From Cryptomeria japonica (taxonomy: Eukaryota; Streptophyta; Pinopsida; Cupressales; Cupressaceae), in assembly GCF_030272615.1 (NCBI RefSeq), contig NC_081410.1, forward strand, positions 222,695,415 through 222,759,414: a stretch of 64,000 nucleotides of DNA, written 5' to 3'. The notes under the pieces were generated by a model. The model was not told where the DNA came from, searched no databases, and saw nothing but the letters and a program-made list of their open reading frames with translations. Positions within the stretch are counted from its first letter, which is position 1. Every line of letters begins with the position of its first letter. This document shows positions 1 through 10,450 of the stretch, piece by piece. The position numbers and the translations under genes were made by a program.

Positions 1-735
1 AACATTGACCGGTGGGTGCATTAATGTTCTGATTGTTTCTAGATCTACACTGATTTTCTCTATGACCATACTTGTTACAGTTAAAGCATTTCCCATTAAA
101 TTTGTAGGCATTAGGTTGTCTTACCCGTTTGTTGTGATCATGATTGTTTGTAGTACCGAAACTTTCACCAACTTCAAATCCAAGTCATTGGTGTCTCCAT
201 TTGGTTTCTGACTTTTTAGCATATCATCAAGTTCTTCTGAACTTTTCTTGAATTTCTCTTTATGTTGATTTGCAGTAGCCAACTCATTTTCCAAAAATTT
301 CTTCTATCTCATAAGTTCAGTTTTATCATGTTCCATGTGAATCAGATCCGTCTTCAACATATCATTTTCATGACTGAGTCTTAGATTTTCATTTCCAACA
401 TCATTGAGTCTCCTAGTCAAGTCATCTTCATTCTTCTTTTTGTCTTCAATGTCTTTACAAAATCTCATAGTCATGTCTTGCATTTCATTCCTCAAGGTCA
501 TGTTTTCTTGCCTCATCTTGCTTACAAGCTCATTAAGAGTTTCCTTTTCATCATCATCATTCTGTATCTTCTCATGAAGTTCTCTTCTTTTGTTTCTAGC
601 AATAGTGAGATTCTCCTGAAGTCCTTGAATGAATTCCTATGCAGTCCTTAGATCATCTTCAAGTTTGATATTCTTCAACTTTTCTGTATCAAAGTCTGCA
701 AGAGCTCCTTCTAATTGCTTTCTCAAGTTTTCCAT
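1..735 (-). pseudogene. Z1 gag-like ORF: coiled coil then CCHC knuckles (N-terminal part, broken)
   Basis: A likely start ATG lies at 735 on the minus strand, in the same place as in element F (52082). The product begins with a charged, heptad-rich coiled coil (clearest at 304-516, rich in Glu, Lys, Asn and Leu). A spacer follows, then at least one CX2CX4HX4C knuckle around 45-95, with the next knuckle starting at the window edge. The combination resembles a nucleocapsid-type RNA-binding protein that self-associates. A stop at about 301-303 and frame changes break the ORF. No protease, integrase or RT sequence is present. Function as an RNA-packaging protein is inferred from the knuckles, not shown. 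Confidence 0.7.
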
Positions 736-792
736 CTATACCAGTGTTAGAATCTTCCTCAAGCTGTTAGGCTTTTGAAAATAGAGGACCAG

Positions 793-804
793 GATTTGAT
801 ACCA
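793..804 (-). other. Primer-binding site of Z1 (tRNA initiator-Met type, decayed)
   Basis: On the minus strand the LTR end CTAACA is followed two bases later by TGGTATCAAATC. The consensus complementary to the 3' end of initiator tRNA-Met is TGGTATCAGAGC, so two G-to-A type changes are present. Confidence 0.75.
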
Positions 805-806
805 AT

Positions 807-1606
807 TGTTAGGATTGATGGTAGTCCCAAGGATAGTGAAGGGGGGGGGGGTGAATCAGTATCTAACTGATTTATAGAATATTTGACCTTATTAACTATT
901 ATGCATTCCAAAACAATGTACCGATAAGCAAGAATTGATGCAGTAAATATGAACAGTAAAGACAAAATAGAAAGTACACCATAACACAATATTTTTGGTG
1001 AGGAAACCTGGTCTGGGAAAAACCTCGGTGGGATTTATGACCCACAATATTCACTCACTGGCCAATGAATGTATATTACTTACAATAAGGTGTCTGCACA
1101 TGCAGAAAGGCCAACTGCCTAGAGCTCACTGCTCAATAACAAAAGGAAGTCTCACTGACTTACAAAATGGATTATGAGAATCTAATATAATGTACTGCTA
1201 CAAAAAAACATCTGCTATGCCTGGTTCAGTGTCAGTTTAAGCTCATACAATAACCATAAACCCTTCTACAAAATCTGTCTTAATATTTGCTCTACATATC
1301 CATCATGTCTATCCTCTATCATGTATCTCTCAGAATGATCTACAAGATCTCATACTTATATATGAATCTTATTACAACATGCCATGTTGGCTTACAAAAA
1401 GATATTACAATTAAAAACAAAATACAATAATCAAAATCCTATCGGCTAGGCTGCTGGTAAACATTATTGTCACTGCCAGTGAACTATCTACCGGTGTAGA
1501 GTCTGCCGGTGCTGGTGCCATAAGATTGCAAGGTTGTCGGTAAGTTGCCATCAATGGCAACACACTCAATCACCTTCAATTCTCATTGGAGTGTGCAATG
1601 CCAACA
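807..1606 (-). repeat. 5' LTR of Z1 (800 bp)
   Basis: The LTR reads TGTTGGC...CTAACA on the minus strand (plus-strand ends TGTTAG at 807 and CCAACA at 1606). It matches the F LTRs at 46439-47222 and 52154-52959. It contains an 11-base G run at 841-851 within the shared 'GGGTGAATCAGT' end box. It also has the conserved GTGGG/CCCAC-type block near 1000-1045 and the CCATCAATGGCAAC box near 1547-1560. Confidence 0.85.
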
Positions 1607-2046
1607 CCTTTTGGGCCGATCGGATCCCCTTGGATTATATAAATCATTATAATTAAGCATTAGAATGTAGATCAGATAAAATATAGAATATAGAAGCTGG
1701 ATCAAGAGTTTTGAGGTCCCGGTCATGACCGGTTCTGTAATCGAGCATGTTTGTAGTAGGCGAGTGAGCCTAATCTTGTATCCCAGATGTTACCCATTGC
1801 TTGTAATCAGTTTTCATGATTTAATTTCATTCATTTTTGCACTGCCTCCATTATATCCTTCTGTTTTCATTGTGTTTTCTCTTGATGACCAGTTTGAACT
1901 AATCTCTTTGAGGTCCCTCCTAACCGGTGACTACACCACTTTACTAATTATTTTCCTTCCCATTCTACTAATGTGGTTCATTCTAACCCACTTGCATATT
2001 CTCCCAATGACCTTGACCTTGAGTCTATTGGCATATGATGAAGCGT
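1607..2046. other. Unclassified AT-rich stretch between Z1 and an LTR remnant
   Basis: No coding similarity or LTR signal is recognised here. The only notable structure is a perfect 14-bp palindrome, CCGGTCATGACCGG, at 1719-1732. It is preceded by TTGAGGTCCC, a phrase that recurs near 1908. This is presumably older DNA into which Z1 inserted. Confidence 0.5.
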
Positions 2047-3383
2047 TGTTAATGTATGTTGTCATTGATGTCAATAAGTGCTCAAGCAGGTGAACCGGTA
2101 TGCACAGGTATGAAGATCGGAAGCGGTTATGGTAAACCAGAATGGAGTGGACCGGTGTTAGGGTTCACCAAGTGTGACTACTGGTTGGTTGTCTTAGCTC
2201 TAGGGTTACCGGTTTGGCAATTTGGCTTGTGCAGTGCAACCGATGATGTTTTGTGGCTAGTTAGGTAAGGAATAAGGATAAGGATCAAGATTCCATGTCA
2301 GCTGTGTGCACATGAAGGATTTATTTGTGGTTCTTGTGCATGAAGATTGAATGCATTGAATGCCTACCTCAAGAATGAGCATTTTTCTTAGCAGTGTGTG
2401 AAGAGCATGTGATGGGTTATTGATTTCTAGATACGGTGAAGATTGGATGATGCAGAATGTCTTAAGATTTGTCTTAGATCATTTCATTCTATGTAATGTG
2501 TTTTGATGGTCAGGATTGGACTACTTGTAATTGTAAACCTGAAATATTTAGGGTTTAGGGTTTATGCTATCGACCTAATTATTGTCTATAAAGTCGATAA
2601 ATTTTGTTATTGTAGTGGTTGGCAAAAGTTGTGTTTGTGTCTGCATGTTGGAGATTTGATACTTGCCAAACTAGAATGAGGAATCTGCAGAGTGTGATTG
2701 TAGAAGAGAGGAACTGAAAAGGATCTGCTTTAGCAAGAATTGTTGTTATTAGATCAGAGTGTTTTACCTATTGTCTTCTAACCATTTCAATAGAAGGTAA
2801 ATCCCTTGTCCGAGTAGCTTTAACAGGCTTTGTTGTAAATCCTCTAACTAGGTGGCTCAAGTCCATTGAGTTATTTAAATCCTCTAGCGAGGTAACTCCT
2901 AATAGGGTTTCAACCTTTAACATGGTAAATAGCCATCCCTTAACTAGGTGATCCCTAACAGGATCAGTTCCTAACAAAACCTTTATTGTAAAGTCTTTAA
3001 CCGGACTAGGCTCCTAATAGAGCAGACTTCAAAAGAGTTCACAAACAAGCTTGTGGGTATTCATCCCCACTGTGGTTTTTCCTATTTGGATTTCCACATG
3101 AAAAATTTCTCTGTTATGGGTTATGAGTTTTTCATGTGATGATTATGTGATTCTAATTAAGTTAGATATGCATGAAATGTTAAATGGTTGTGGTATTATT
3201 GATACAACTCATGCATGATTATATTGGTGAAGTAGTCATCAAGATTTGAGTTCTGTTGAATGTTGTCTGAAGTATTTTTCTTTAACCGATTTAGTTGTCT
3301 GAAGTATTTTTGTTTAACTGGTATTGCTATGGTTAAGTACAGTGGTGAAGACAACCGGTTAGCTGCATTTTAATATGATATAT
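2047..3383 (+). repeat. Truncated LTR remnant of another LTR retrotransposon
   Basis: It starts with TGTTAATG and within 15 bases carries the box TTGTCATTGATGTCAA that opens the other plus-strand LTRs here. Near its right side (about 3075-3110) is the block with CCCACTGTGGTTTTTCC and a following TTTCCACAT, also shared with the copia LTRs. The C-rich LTR end and primer site are missing because the next element (3384) begins first. Internal phrases such as CCTCTAGCGAGGTAACTCC and CTTAACTAGGTGATCC form a loose repeat at 2770-3020. No protein is supported. Confidence 0.6.
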
Positions 3384-3638
3384 TGTTAGGATTATTGATA
3401 GTCCCAAAGATACTAAGAGGGGGAGGGTGAATTAGTATCTAACCAGTTAGAAAAATATTTAAACTTATTAAGAACTTTGTATTCCAAAATAGTGTATCGG
3501 TAAACAAGAATTAATTTAGAAAATAAGAATAATAGAGACAGCATAGAGAACACACCATAACACAAGATATTTAACGAGGAAACCCCATGTGGGAAAAACC
3601 TTGGTGGGATTTGTGACCCATAGTATTCACTCACTGAG
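3384..3638 (-). repeat. Z2 LTR, U5-side piece
   Basis: It begins TGTTAGGATT on the plus strand, followed by the GAGGGTGAATTAGTATCTAA end box and the block of GTGGGAAAAACC / GTGGGATTTGTGACCC that matches Z1 807-1060. It stops inside the phrase ATTCACTCACTG. Confidence 0.75.
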
Positions 3639-3843
3639 TATCCACATTCATGGTGAATAGTATTTCAAATTCAGCATTAGTGTCATCATGTGTGACACCT
3701 TCAGTGTCAGTAACCGGTGGATCATCAGTATATGCTGGTGTAGTATCCAAAGGTGGTGGTAAATTGTCAGTGATCTTGATGTTTGGAATACCACCAATTT
3801 TAACTTTCCCCTCGTCCTTATCCTTCTGATACACTTGAATGTT
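3639..3843 (-). pseudogene. Z2 fragment of the Z-type linker ORF
   Basis: The minus-strand reading (3631-3834) is rich in Pro, Asp, Thr and Lys and contains a KDKDEGKVKIGG-like patch, then an ITDNLPPP patch. It aligns with the low-complexity linker of F at about 48500-48700. It has no start codon of its own that makes biological sense. It is a displaced internal piece, not a gene. Confidence 0.6.
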
Positions 3844-3929
3844 TTCTTAAGTTATCCATCTATACTGGTGTCAGAATCTTCCTCAAGCTATTAGGCTTTT
3901 GAAAATAGAGAACTAGGCTCTGATACCAA
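3844..3929 (-). other. Z2 displaced leader and primer-binding site
   Basis: This matches F 52070-52152, the segment between the start ATG and the 5' LTR. The plus strand shows GCTCTGATACCA at 3917-3928, the complement of an intact tRNA-Met primer site. It should abut an LTR end (TGTTAG), but TACCTTAATT follows instead. Confidence 0.7.
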
Positions 3930-4325
3930 TTACCTTAATTACCTCTATGCTTCTAACATTAGTAACCATTTTGCTTGTGTTAACCTTTGGTGGATCAGTC
4001 TAAGTTTGCATTTCAACCAGTAAAGGTTTGTCTGATTGTTTAGGTATCTCAGTGATTGCCGGTTTCTCAGCCTCAATATGTACCTCTACCTTTATAGGTT
4101 TCTCTGTATGCTCAACTGTCAGTGTCTCAGTCTCAGTAGGTTTCTCTGTTCCAACATCTATACCTTCAATATTCTTCCCAGTATCCAATGGTTTCTCTAT
4201 TTGTAATGATTACTCTGATGGGATCTCAACCTCAACAGTCTCTATCAATTTCTTAGCAATGTTGCCACTGTCAATATTATCATCCTTAACCTCTGTAGTG
4301 TCCTTGTCCACAACAATATTCATAT
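3930..4325 (-). pseudogene. Z2 second displaced piece of the Z-type linker ORF
   Basis: The clearest reading is minus 4000-4188, with repeated Glu-Lys-Pro units (TEKP, AEKP, SDKP). It aligns loosely with F about 48200-48480, just before the C-terminal coiled coil. The degenerate EKP repetition suggests an extended, disordered linker. The piece is bounded by unrelated Z-type segments on both sides and cannot be expressed as part of a normal ORF. Confidence 0.55.
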
Positions 4326-4634
4326 ATTCTCTCCATGTATACTAAATGACCTATAAGATCTCATACATATATATGAGTCTTTTACAATATGCCATGTTGG
4401 CTTTTACAAAAGATAATTAAAATTAAATACAATAAACAAAAGTTTATTCCCTGTCAATTGGGGTGTCGGTATGCATTGTTGCCACTGCCAGTGAAGTGCC
4501 TGGTGGTGTATGTAGATGTCTATTCCCGGTTCCGGTAACTGTCGGTGGCTTACCAAATGAATACTAGTTGGTTTCGAGATGGTAGCCATCAATGACAACA
4601 TCAACTATTGTCATAAGAGTGTAGAATGCCAACA
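4326..4634 (-). repeat. Z2 LTR, U3-side piece
   Basis: It matches Z1 1310-1606 and F 46940-47222: ATCTCATACATATATATGAG, CATGTTGGCTT, and the closing CCATCAATGACAAC and GCCAACA (ending 4634). It completes the LTR begun at 3384 but is separated from it by about 690 bp of internal sequence. Confidence 0.75.
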
Positions 4635-4636
4635 AT

Positions 4637-4646
4637 CTCCCCCTTT
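4637..4646 (-). other. Polypurine tract of Z2, with a second copy at 4767-4777
   Basis: The minus strand reads AAAGGGGGAG directly before the LTR start TGTTGGC. A second tract, reading CAAAGGGGGAG on the minus strand, lies about 125 bp further into the element. The doubled tract recurs in the copia elements of this window. Confidence 0.7.
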
Positions 4647-4928
4647 GGCATTGATGGCAACACTCATGAGAAAAATCCAAAAACTGTTCCAAAACTGAAG
4701 TTGAAAAAGATGTGCTCCCCCTGAGTAGATGATCTCCTCCGAATAATCATTTTTCTCTCTCCACTACTCCCCCTTTGACATGAATGACAAAGGTTGTAAA
4801 AAATAGTCAAATGAGTGTAAAAATGTCACCTCAAAGTTTGTAACCGGTTGGTTACAATCTAAAATATATCTGTCAAAACCAAATTTAGACTGCATGAATC
4901 TGTTGTTGTCGTTCAAGGTTGCATCAGT

Positions 4929-5335
4929 CTATTGGATCGTGTCGGTGAGAAGATGCATGTGCTCTTTGGGTGATTGTTCTCCTTGAATTAATTCCTTAGA
5001 GATTTCATTCCTCAGAGAGATAAGATTGTCCAACTTAGGACAAAGTTTATACTTAAGTTCTCTGGCATTAGCGTTAATCCTTGCCTTCTCTTTCTCAAAT
5101 TTCTCCAATTTGTCCTCAAAACCTGCTATTTCCTGCTCAATAACTGATATAGGTTCAGATGAACCAATTATGCTATCAGTGATGTCATTTATATCTTTCT
5201 GTACTCTGCTGATCTCCTTTTCGATGTCCTGTGTCAAAAAATGTGGTTTGCATGTTTCTCTGTACAACTCCTTATATTCCACAATTGTAGTGTTCAGTGC
5301 CAGTAATAGTGTATTCATGTGTTCTGTGCACTGAT
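4929..5335 (-). pseudogene. Z2 C-terminal coiled-coil ORF segment
   Basis: The minus-strand reading ends at a stop at 4929 and corresponds to the last about 135 residues of the Z-type protein. It shares the order seen in F 47570-48031 and M 62855-63308: a YKELYRETCKPHF-like start, a KEISRVQKDI-like helix, a SSEPISVIEQEIAGFE-like patch, then a Glu/Lys-rich helix. The pattern is a coiled coil with a Cys-Lys-Pro/Thr motif. The 5' side is lost at the fusion with copia B near 5328-5342. Function unknown; assembly through coiled coils is an inference. Confidence 0.65.
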
Positions 5336-7783
5336 TTATGTGGTCCGGCAAGAAGTAGAAGTTTACAAGGAGATAGATATTTTATGCTAATCATTAATGA
5401 TTATTCTAGAATGTGTTGGGTTACTTTTCTCAGAGAGAAATCAGAAGCTTTTGGGAAATTCAAACTATTGAAGGTAATGGTAGAGAATGAAACCAATAAG
5501 AAAATCAAACGTTTAAGATCAGATCAAGGAGGTGAATTCACATCTAAGTAATTTAATACATTCTATGAAGTTAATGGAATCAGAAGACAACTATCAGCAC
5601 CTCAGACACCCTAGCAGAATGGAGTTGTGGAAAGGAAGAACATAACTATTTTGGATGCAGCTAGAAGCATGATATCAAAAGAAAACCTACCTCACGTGTA
5701 TTGGAGAGAAGTAGTGAATACATCGGTTTACACATTCAACAGAGTTCACATGAAAGGTGAAACTGGTAAAACCCCTCATGAACTATGGTTTGATAATACT
5801 CCTATTCTTAAATATTTCAGAATATTTGGAAGCAAATGTTATATTAGGAGAGATGAGTATATTGGTAAATTTGATCCTAGTAGTGATGAAGGAATATTTA
5901 TTGGTTATTCATCTAAGAGAAAGGCATATAGATGTTTTAATAAAAGATTGCAGAAAATCATTGAGAGTGCAAATGTAAAGATTGATAAACACTTTAGAAG
6001 AGATTCAAGGTCTATGGACTCTGAACTGGAAGTTGAGATAATAAAAAATGAACCTACACTGAGTACACCGATACAAAATGTTGATCCAGTCACACTGGCA
6101 TCATCAGAGAATTCCACAGTGACTAAAGAACAACAACAAGTGAATACACCTAGGTATGTAAGACTGAATCACTCTGAAAGTCAGATAATTGGGAATACGT
6201 ATCAAGGTGTAATGACAAGAGGAAGACTGGAAAATGAAGAGGTATGCTTTATTTCTCAAATTGACCCAGCATCAGTTAATGAGGCATGTGAAGATAAACA
6301 TTGGATTAAAACTATGGAAGATGAATTGGAACAAATTGAAAAGAATAACACATGGATGTTGGTTCTCCGGCCTAAAAACAAAAATGTAATTGGAACTAAA
6401 TGGGTATTCAGATATAAACTCAATGAAGATGGTAAGGTAATTAGAAACAAAGCAAGATTAGTGTGTAAGGGATATTCACAGAAAGAGGGAATTGATTACA
6501 ATGAAACCTTTGCACCGATAGCTAGAATTAAGGCAGTTAGACTATTTCTAACATTTGTAGCACACAAGAACTATAAAGTATATCAAATGGATGTTAAATG
6601 TGCATTTTTGAATGGTGATCTTGAAGAGGAAGTTTACATTGAACAACCTAATGGATTTTCTTTGACAAATGACAAAGATATGGTTTGCAGGTTAAGGAAA
6701 GCTTTATATGGATTGAAGCAAGCTCCTAGAGCTTGGTATGCTAGATTGGACAAATATCTTTTGAAGCTTGGTTACACTAAAGGTAATGCCAACATCAAAT
6801 TATATTTCAAAGTGACTAATGATGACATCTTGGTTATTGAAGTCTTTGTTGATGATATCATTTTTGGAGGAGAAGATGGATTGTGTAAAGACTTTTCTAA
6901 TAAGATGCAAGAAGAATTTTAAATGTCTATGATTGGGGAGATAAAATTCTTTTTAGAATTGTAGATTTCACAGACTAATAAATGTATATTCATATGTGAA
7001 TCAAAGTACTTGAAGGAGCTACTAAAGAAATTTGGTATGGAAAACTCTAAATCGGTAAGTACTCCTATGACTACAACTGATAAACTATCATTTGAGGATG
7101 ATTCAGCCCCTGTTAATCTGACAAGATATAAATCTATGATTGGAGGTTTACTATATTTGACACAAACAAGACCTGATATTATGAATATATTATGTATTGT
7201 TTCAAGATTTCAGGGTAATCTTAAAGAAAATCATGAATCAGCAGTGAAAAGGATTTTTTGGTATTTACAAGGCACAACAAATATTGGTTTATGGTATCCT
7301 AAAGATGAAAATTTTGATTTATGTGCATACACAGATGCAAATTGGGCAGGAGATGTAGATGACAAAAAGAGAACCACTAGTGGAGCATTCTTTCTTGGCA
7401 GCAGATTGATTTTGTGGTTGAGAAAGAAACAGAGTTGTACATTATTATCAACAACAAAATCAGAATATGTTGCAGCAGCAACTAATTGCACTCAGGTATT
7501 ATGGATTAAACAAATGTTGAAGGACATAAAGGTAAAATGCAAAGAGCCCATTATTATTTACTGTGATAATTTGGCAGCAATTCATATATCTAAGAATCTG
7601 GTATTTTACTCTAAAACTAAACATGTTTCTATCAAATTCAATTTTCTGAAAGAGAATGTTGAAGCAAAAGAAGTGAAATTGGTTTAGCAGATTGTAGATA
7701 TCTTTACTAAGAATTTACCTAAGGAAACTTTTGAATATCTCAAAGAGCATCTTGGGGTTATACCCTCATTGGTAGAGACTTAG
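5336..7783 (+). pseudogene. pol: Copia B pol remnant: integrase core, RT, RNase H
   Basis: In order: integrase catalytic residues (TDLCGP near 5330, SDQGGEF near 5518, NGVVER near 5620); the integrase-RT linker; RT with the catalytic FVDD at 6845-6856 intact; and RNase H from about 7319 (YTDANWAG) to 7690. The longest open stretch is 5627-6922. Breaks: TAA near 5549, TAG near 5611 within the PQQNG motif, TAA at 6920-6922 where relatives have Glu, TAG near 6963 at an expected Gln, and a small deletion with a stop near 7685 that removes the usual DIFTKPLP lead-in. The final VET-stop is at 7781-7783. These enzymes would integrate, copy and degrade the retroelement RNA in a virus-like particle. 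This copy is dead. Confidence 0.85.
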
Positions 7784-7905
7784 ACAGTTGGAGATTGGCA
7801 TCAGATAAGAAGAAATTTACAGAGAAACCCTTTTTTGGCTTTGATGAAGGAGATCTACTTCTCAGGAGGAGTAGTTGGTATTTGTAATTAGTTCTATGAA
7901 CTAGT

Positions 7906-8965
7906 TGTTGGTATTTTGGTATGGTTTTGTAATTGATGTCAACACCTACTGAATACACCTACTTTGGAGATCCAGCAACATTCACTAGCAAGCAAGTAAA
8001 CTGTGCAACAGTTACTGGTATATGGGTCACTGACAGGATATATTGTTCACCGGTACCTGGAATGATATGGAAGACACTTGGTAATGTCAAAGACATCGTG
8101 TGGACACTTTGTTTTGAAGAAATAATCATTGGTATATTCATATTTGCATATTTTCCTTTACCAGCAAACAGATCCAACTTATCTAGGGTTACACTAGCAG
8201 GTTTATCTTTTCCAGATCAGCATGGCACGCTATGGAGATGATTTATTATTGTTGTAAATGCATTAAGCCGACATCTTCAATCGGTTATTGCATCGGATAA
8301 TATATTGTTTGTAAAATGTTTTTATTGTAATATCTTGTAGAGCTGACCTACTAAAATTGGTCTTAGGGTATGGTATAAATGTAAGATCTTATTTGTAAGA
8401 TCAAGTGTGGAATGCGAAAAAGAATTAAGTGAAGGTATATGCGAGATCAAGCAGGGATATACATGAAGACATCATTTGAAGGTGAAGTTAGGTTTTTGTA
8501 GAAGCATATCAGCATTACACCAGTACTAAATCTAGCATATGAAGATGCTATTTTGTACAGTACATTCTTATTGGATTTAACCATCCAACTGTAGTCAGTG
8601 TGACTCCCATTTTGTGATTGAGCAGTGAGCTCTAGGCTGTTGGCCTTTCTGCATGTGCAGACCCCATTTATGTACACTTATTATTTGCAGTAGTATCATC
8701 TGATTGTGGGTAAGGTTTCCCACCGTGGTTTTTCCCCTTATAGGGTTTCCACGTACAAATATTGGTGTCATGTGTTGTGGATGACTTTATGTTTATGTTT
8801 CATGCATTAATCCTTACCGGTATAGCAATTTACTATTAACACTGTCTACTAGCATACTTAACTGCTTTACCGGTATTAACCATTAAGTTGGTTAATTAGT
8901 TTTTGGTTTGAATTTATTTGACAACTGATTCACCCCTCCCTCTTAGTTGTCTCCAGGACCTAACA
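7906..8965 (+). repeat. 5' LTR of copia A (1060 bp)
   Basis: It begins TGTTGGTATT and ends CCTAACA. It holds the TTGATGTCAAC box near 7930-7941 and the block TTTCCCACCGTGGTTTTTCC at about 8708-8730. The CTGATTCACCCCTCCCTCTT end box lies near 8926-8945. Confidence 0.92.
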
Positions 8966-8967
8966 AT

Positions 8968-8979
8968 TGGTATCAGAGC
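8968..8979 (+). other. Primer-binding site of copia A
   Basis: TGGTATCAGAGC, three bases after the LTR end, complementary to the 3' end of plant initiator tRNA-Met. Perfect consensus. Confidence 0.92.
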
Positions 8980-9021
8980 CTAGTCCTCTTTTGTAGAAGT
9001 TTAAAAACTTGAGGAGATCTA

Positions 9022-9920
9022 ATGTCTACTAACTATTTCAGAAAGGACAGTCCTAAACTTGATGGAACCAACTATGAGATATGGAAGATCATAATGGAGA
9101 CCCATCTGAATTGCATTGGTAAAGATATCTAGGAAGTTACTACGAATGGTTACATTGCTGCTGTAGCTGTTCAGACTGCTCCAACTACCTTAGCTAAAGA
9201 TGAAGAAAATGATTGCAAAGCAAGAGAAGCACTTTTGAGCGCATTATTAGATCAACAAATCATGGGATTATCAGATAGGTCTACTACTAAAGCTATTTGG
9301 GATCACTTGGAAACATTGAATGAAGGAGATTCCACAATCAAAATTGCAAAACTTGAAAGCTTCCGAGTCAGGTATGAACATCTGAAAATGGAAGAAGATG
9401 AAAGGATTTCTGCTTTTATGGAAAGAGTAAATGAAATTGTTTTGGGTATTAAATGTTGTGGAGGAACTCTGAGTGAGGATGAAATTGTTTCAAAAATCTT
9501 AAGAGGTTTTCCACTGATATATAAAATGAAGGTTACTACTATAAATGAATTGAGAACAATGCCTAATACATCAGTAACTAGGGATACATTGATTGGAAAA
9601 CTTTCAGCCTTTGAAATTGAGGAATTTGGTCCTGTTGCTACTATAAAAACTGATTTGGCCTTTAAAGCATCAACATCATTTGCTCCATCATTTGACAAAT
9701 CAGACTAGAGAGCCTTTTATGCAAGAGAACTTGAAGAATCCAGAAAGGAGAATGAAGAGCTTGAAGAACTTGAAGCACCATTTGCAAGGAAAATGCCAAA
9801 AGGTGCAATTGAAAGTAAGTATGAAGGTAAAGCACCCTTTAAATGTTTTAACTGCAATAAGATTGGTCATATGGCTTCAAGATGCTTTGATAGACATGCT
9901 AGACTAAGAGAAGAAGCTAG
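9022..9920 (+). pseudogene. gag: Copia A gag (capsid/nucleocapsid), broken by TAG codons
   Basis: The ATG at 9022 opens a reading with the copia gag start LDGTNYEIWK, followed by the UBN2-type helical capsid region (LESFRVRYEHLKMEEDE, about 9352-9405). A charged Glu-rich helix follows, then an intact CCHC knuckle (C-X2-C-X4-H-X4-C) at 9844-9885. The frame stays the same throughout. The breaks are in-frame TAG codons at 9130-9132 and 9706-9708, both where relatives in this window have Trp. Gag would coat and package the element RNA. The frame continues without a gap into protease, as expected for a copia polyprotein. Confidence 0.85.
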
Positions 9921-10450
9921 AAGAACATACAAGCCTAATCCTGAATATCAGAGAATCAGATTTAAGAAGAACAAAGATAAATCTTGTTACATTGCTGATG
10001 AAGGTGTGACTAATGATTCTGATGAGGATCCAACAGACAACGGATGGGTTTTTGTTGCTATAACAGAAGATCAACCGGCACCTACTACTCAACCGGTAGA
10101 ACAAGCCCTAGCAGCTAAAGTTGAAACAAAGGATGAATGGATTATTGACTCAGGATGCTCACATCATATGACTAGAGACAAAGGTAAATTCTTGAACTTT
10201 CAAGAATACAATGGAGGTTTAGTAAGATTTGGAGATGACAAAGCCTATTCAATCAAAGGTAAGGGTTTAATATCTCTTGATGGTAAGCATAACACTGACA
10301 ATGTCTACTATGTTGAAGGATTAAAGCATAATCTTTTAAGTGTTGGTCAATTAGTTGAGAAAGGATTTCAGTTACAATTTAAAAATGGAAAATGCAAAAT
10401 CATGAATAGAACTGGTTTGGAAATTGCAACCAGTAACTAGACTAGAGGCA
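9921..10450 (+). pseudogene. pol: Copia A protease and pre-integrase region
   Basis: Aspartic protease motif DSGCSHHMT with DSG at 10147-10155, followed by the NVYYVEGLKHNLLSVGQL-type conserved tail (about 10297-10350). This retropepsin would cut the gag-pol polyprotein. The segment is open in frame from 9793 to a TAG at 10438-10440, where element K has a Gln codon at the same place. The catalytic triad looks intact, so the damage is downstream. Confidence 0.85.

Larger units (their letters stand above)
1..1606 (-). mobile_element. Z1: pol-less (Z-type) LTR retrotransposon, 5' part, cut by the window edge
   Basis: This is a minus-strand element whose 5' LTR lies at 807-1606, followed leftwards by a tRNA-Met primer site and a coiled-coil/zinc-knuckle ORF. 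It aligns along its length with 51355-52959 of the complete element F, so position 1 corresponds to the middle of F's zinc-knuckle array. The remaining 3' two thirds lie outside the window. Its target duplication cannot be tested because the other end is missing; the flanking five bases on the right are CCTTT. The assignment to F's family is direct from sequence similarity; the element's transposition mechanism is inferred. Confidence 0.85.
3384..5335 (-). mobile_element. Z2: scrambled mosaic of Z-type element pieces
   Basis: All pieces are minus strand and match element F, but their order is wrong. From left to right: the U5 side of an LTR (3384-3638), a piece of the central linker ORF (3639-3843, F 48500-48700), the primer-site leader (3844-3929, F 52070-52152), another linker piece (3930-4325, F 48200-48480), the U3 side of the LTR (4326-4634), then a normal PPT and 3' coding end (4635-5335). 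About 260 bp of LTR is replaced by about 690 bp of internal DNA. The right end is fused to copia element B. Confidence 0.75.

Noticed and set aside
9303-9698. 131-codon open frame on the minus strand opposite copia A gag
   Set aside because: It is a shadow of the gag frame. The same antisense opening appears in K and carries no recognised motif.
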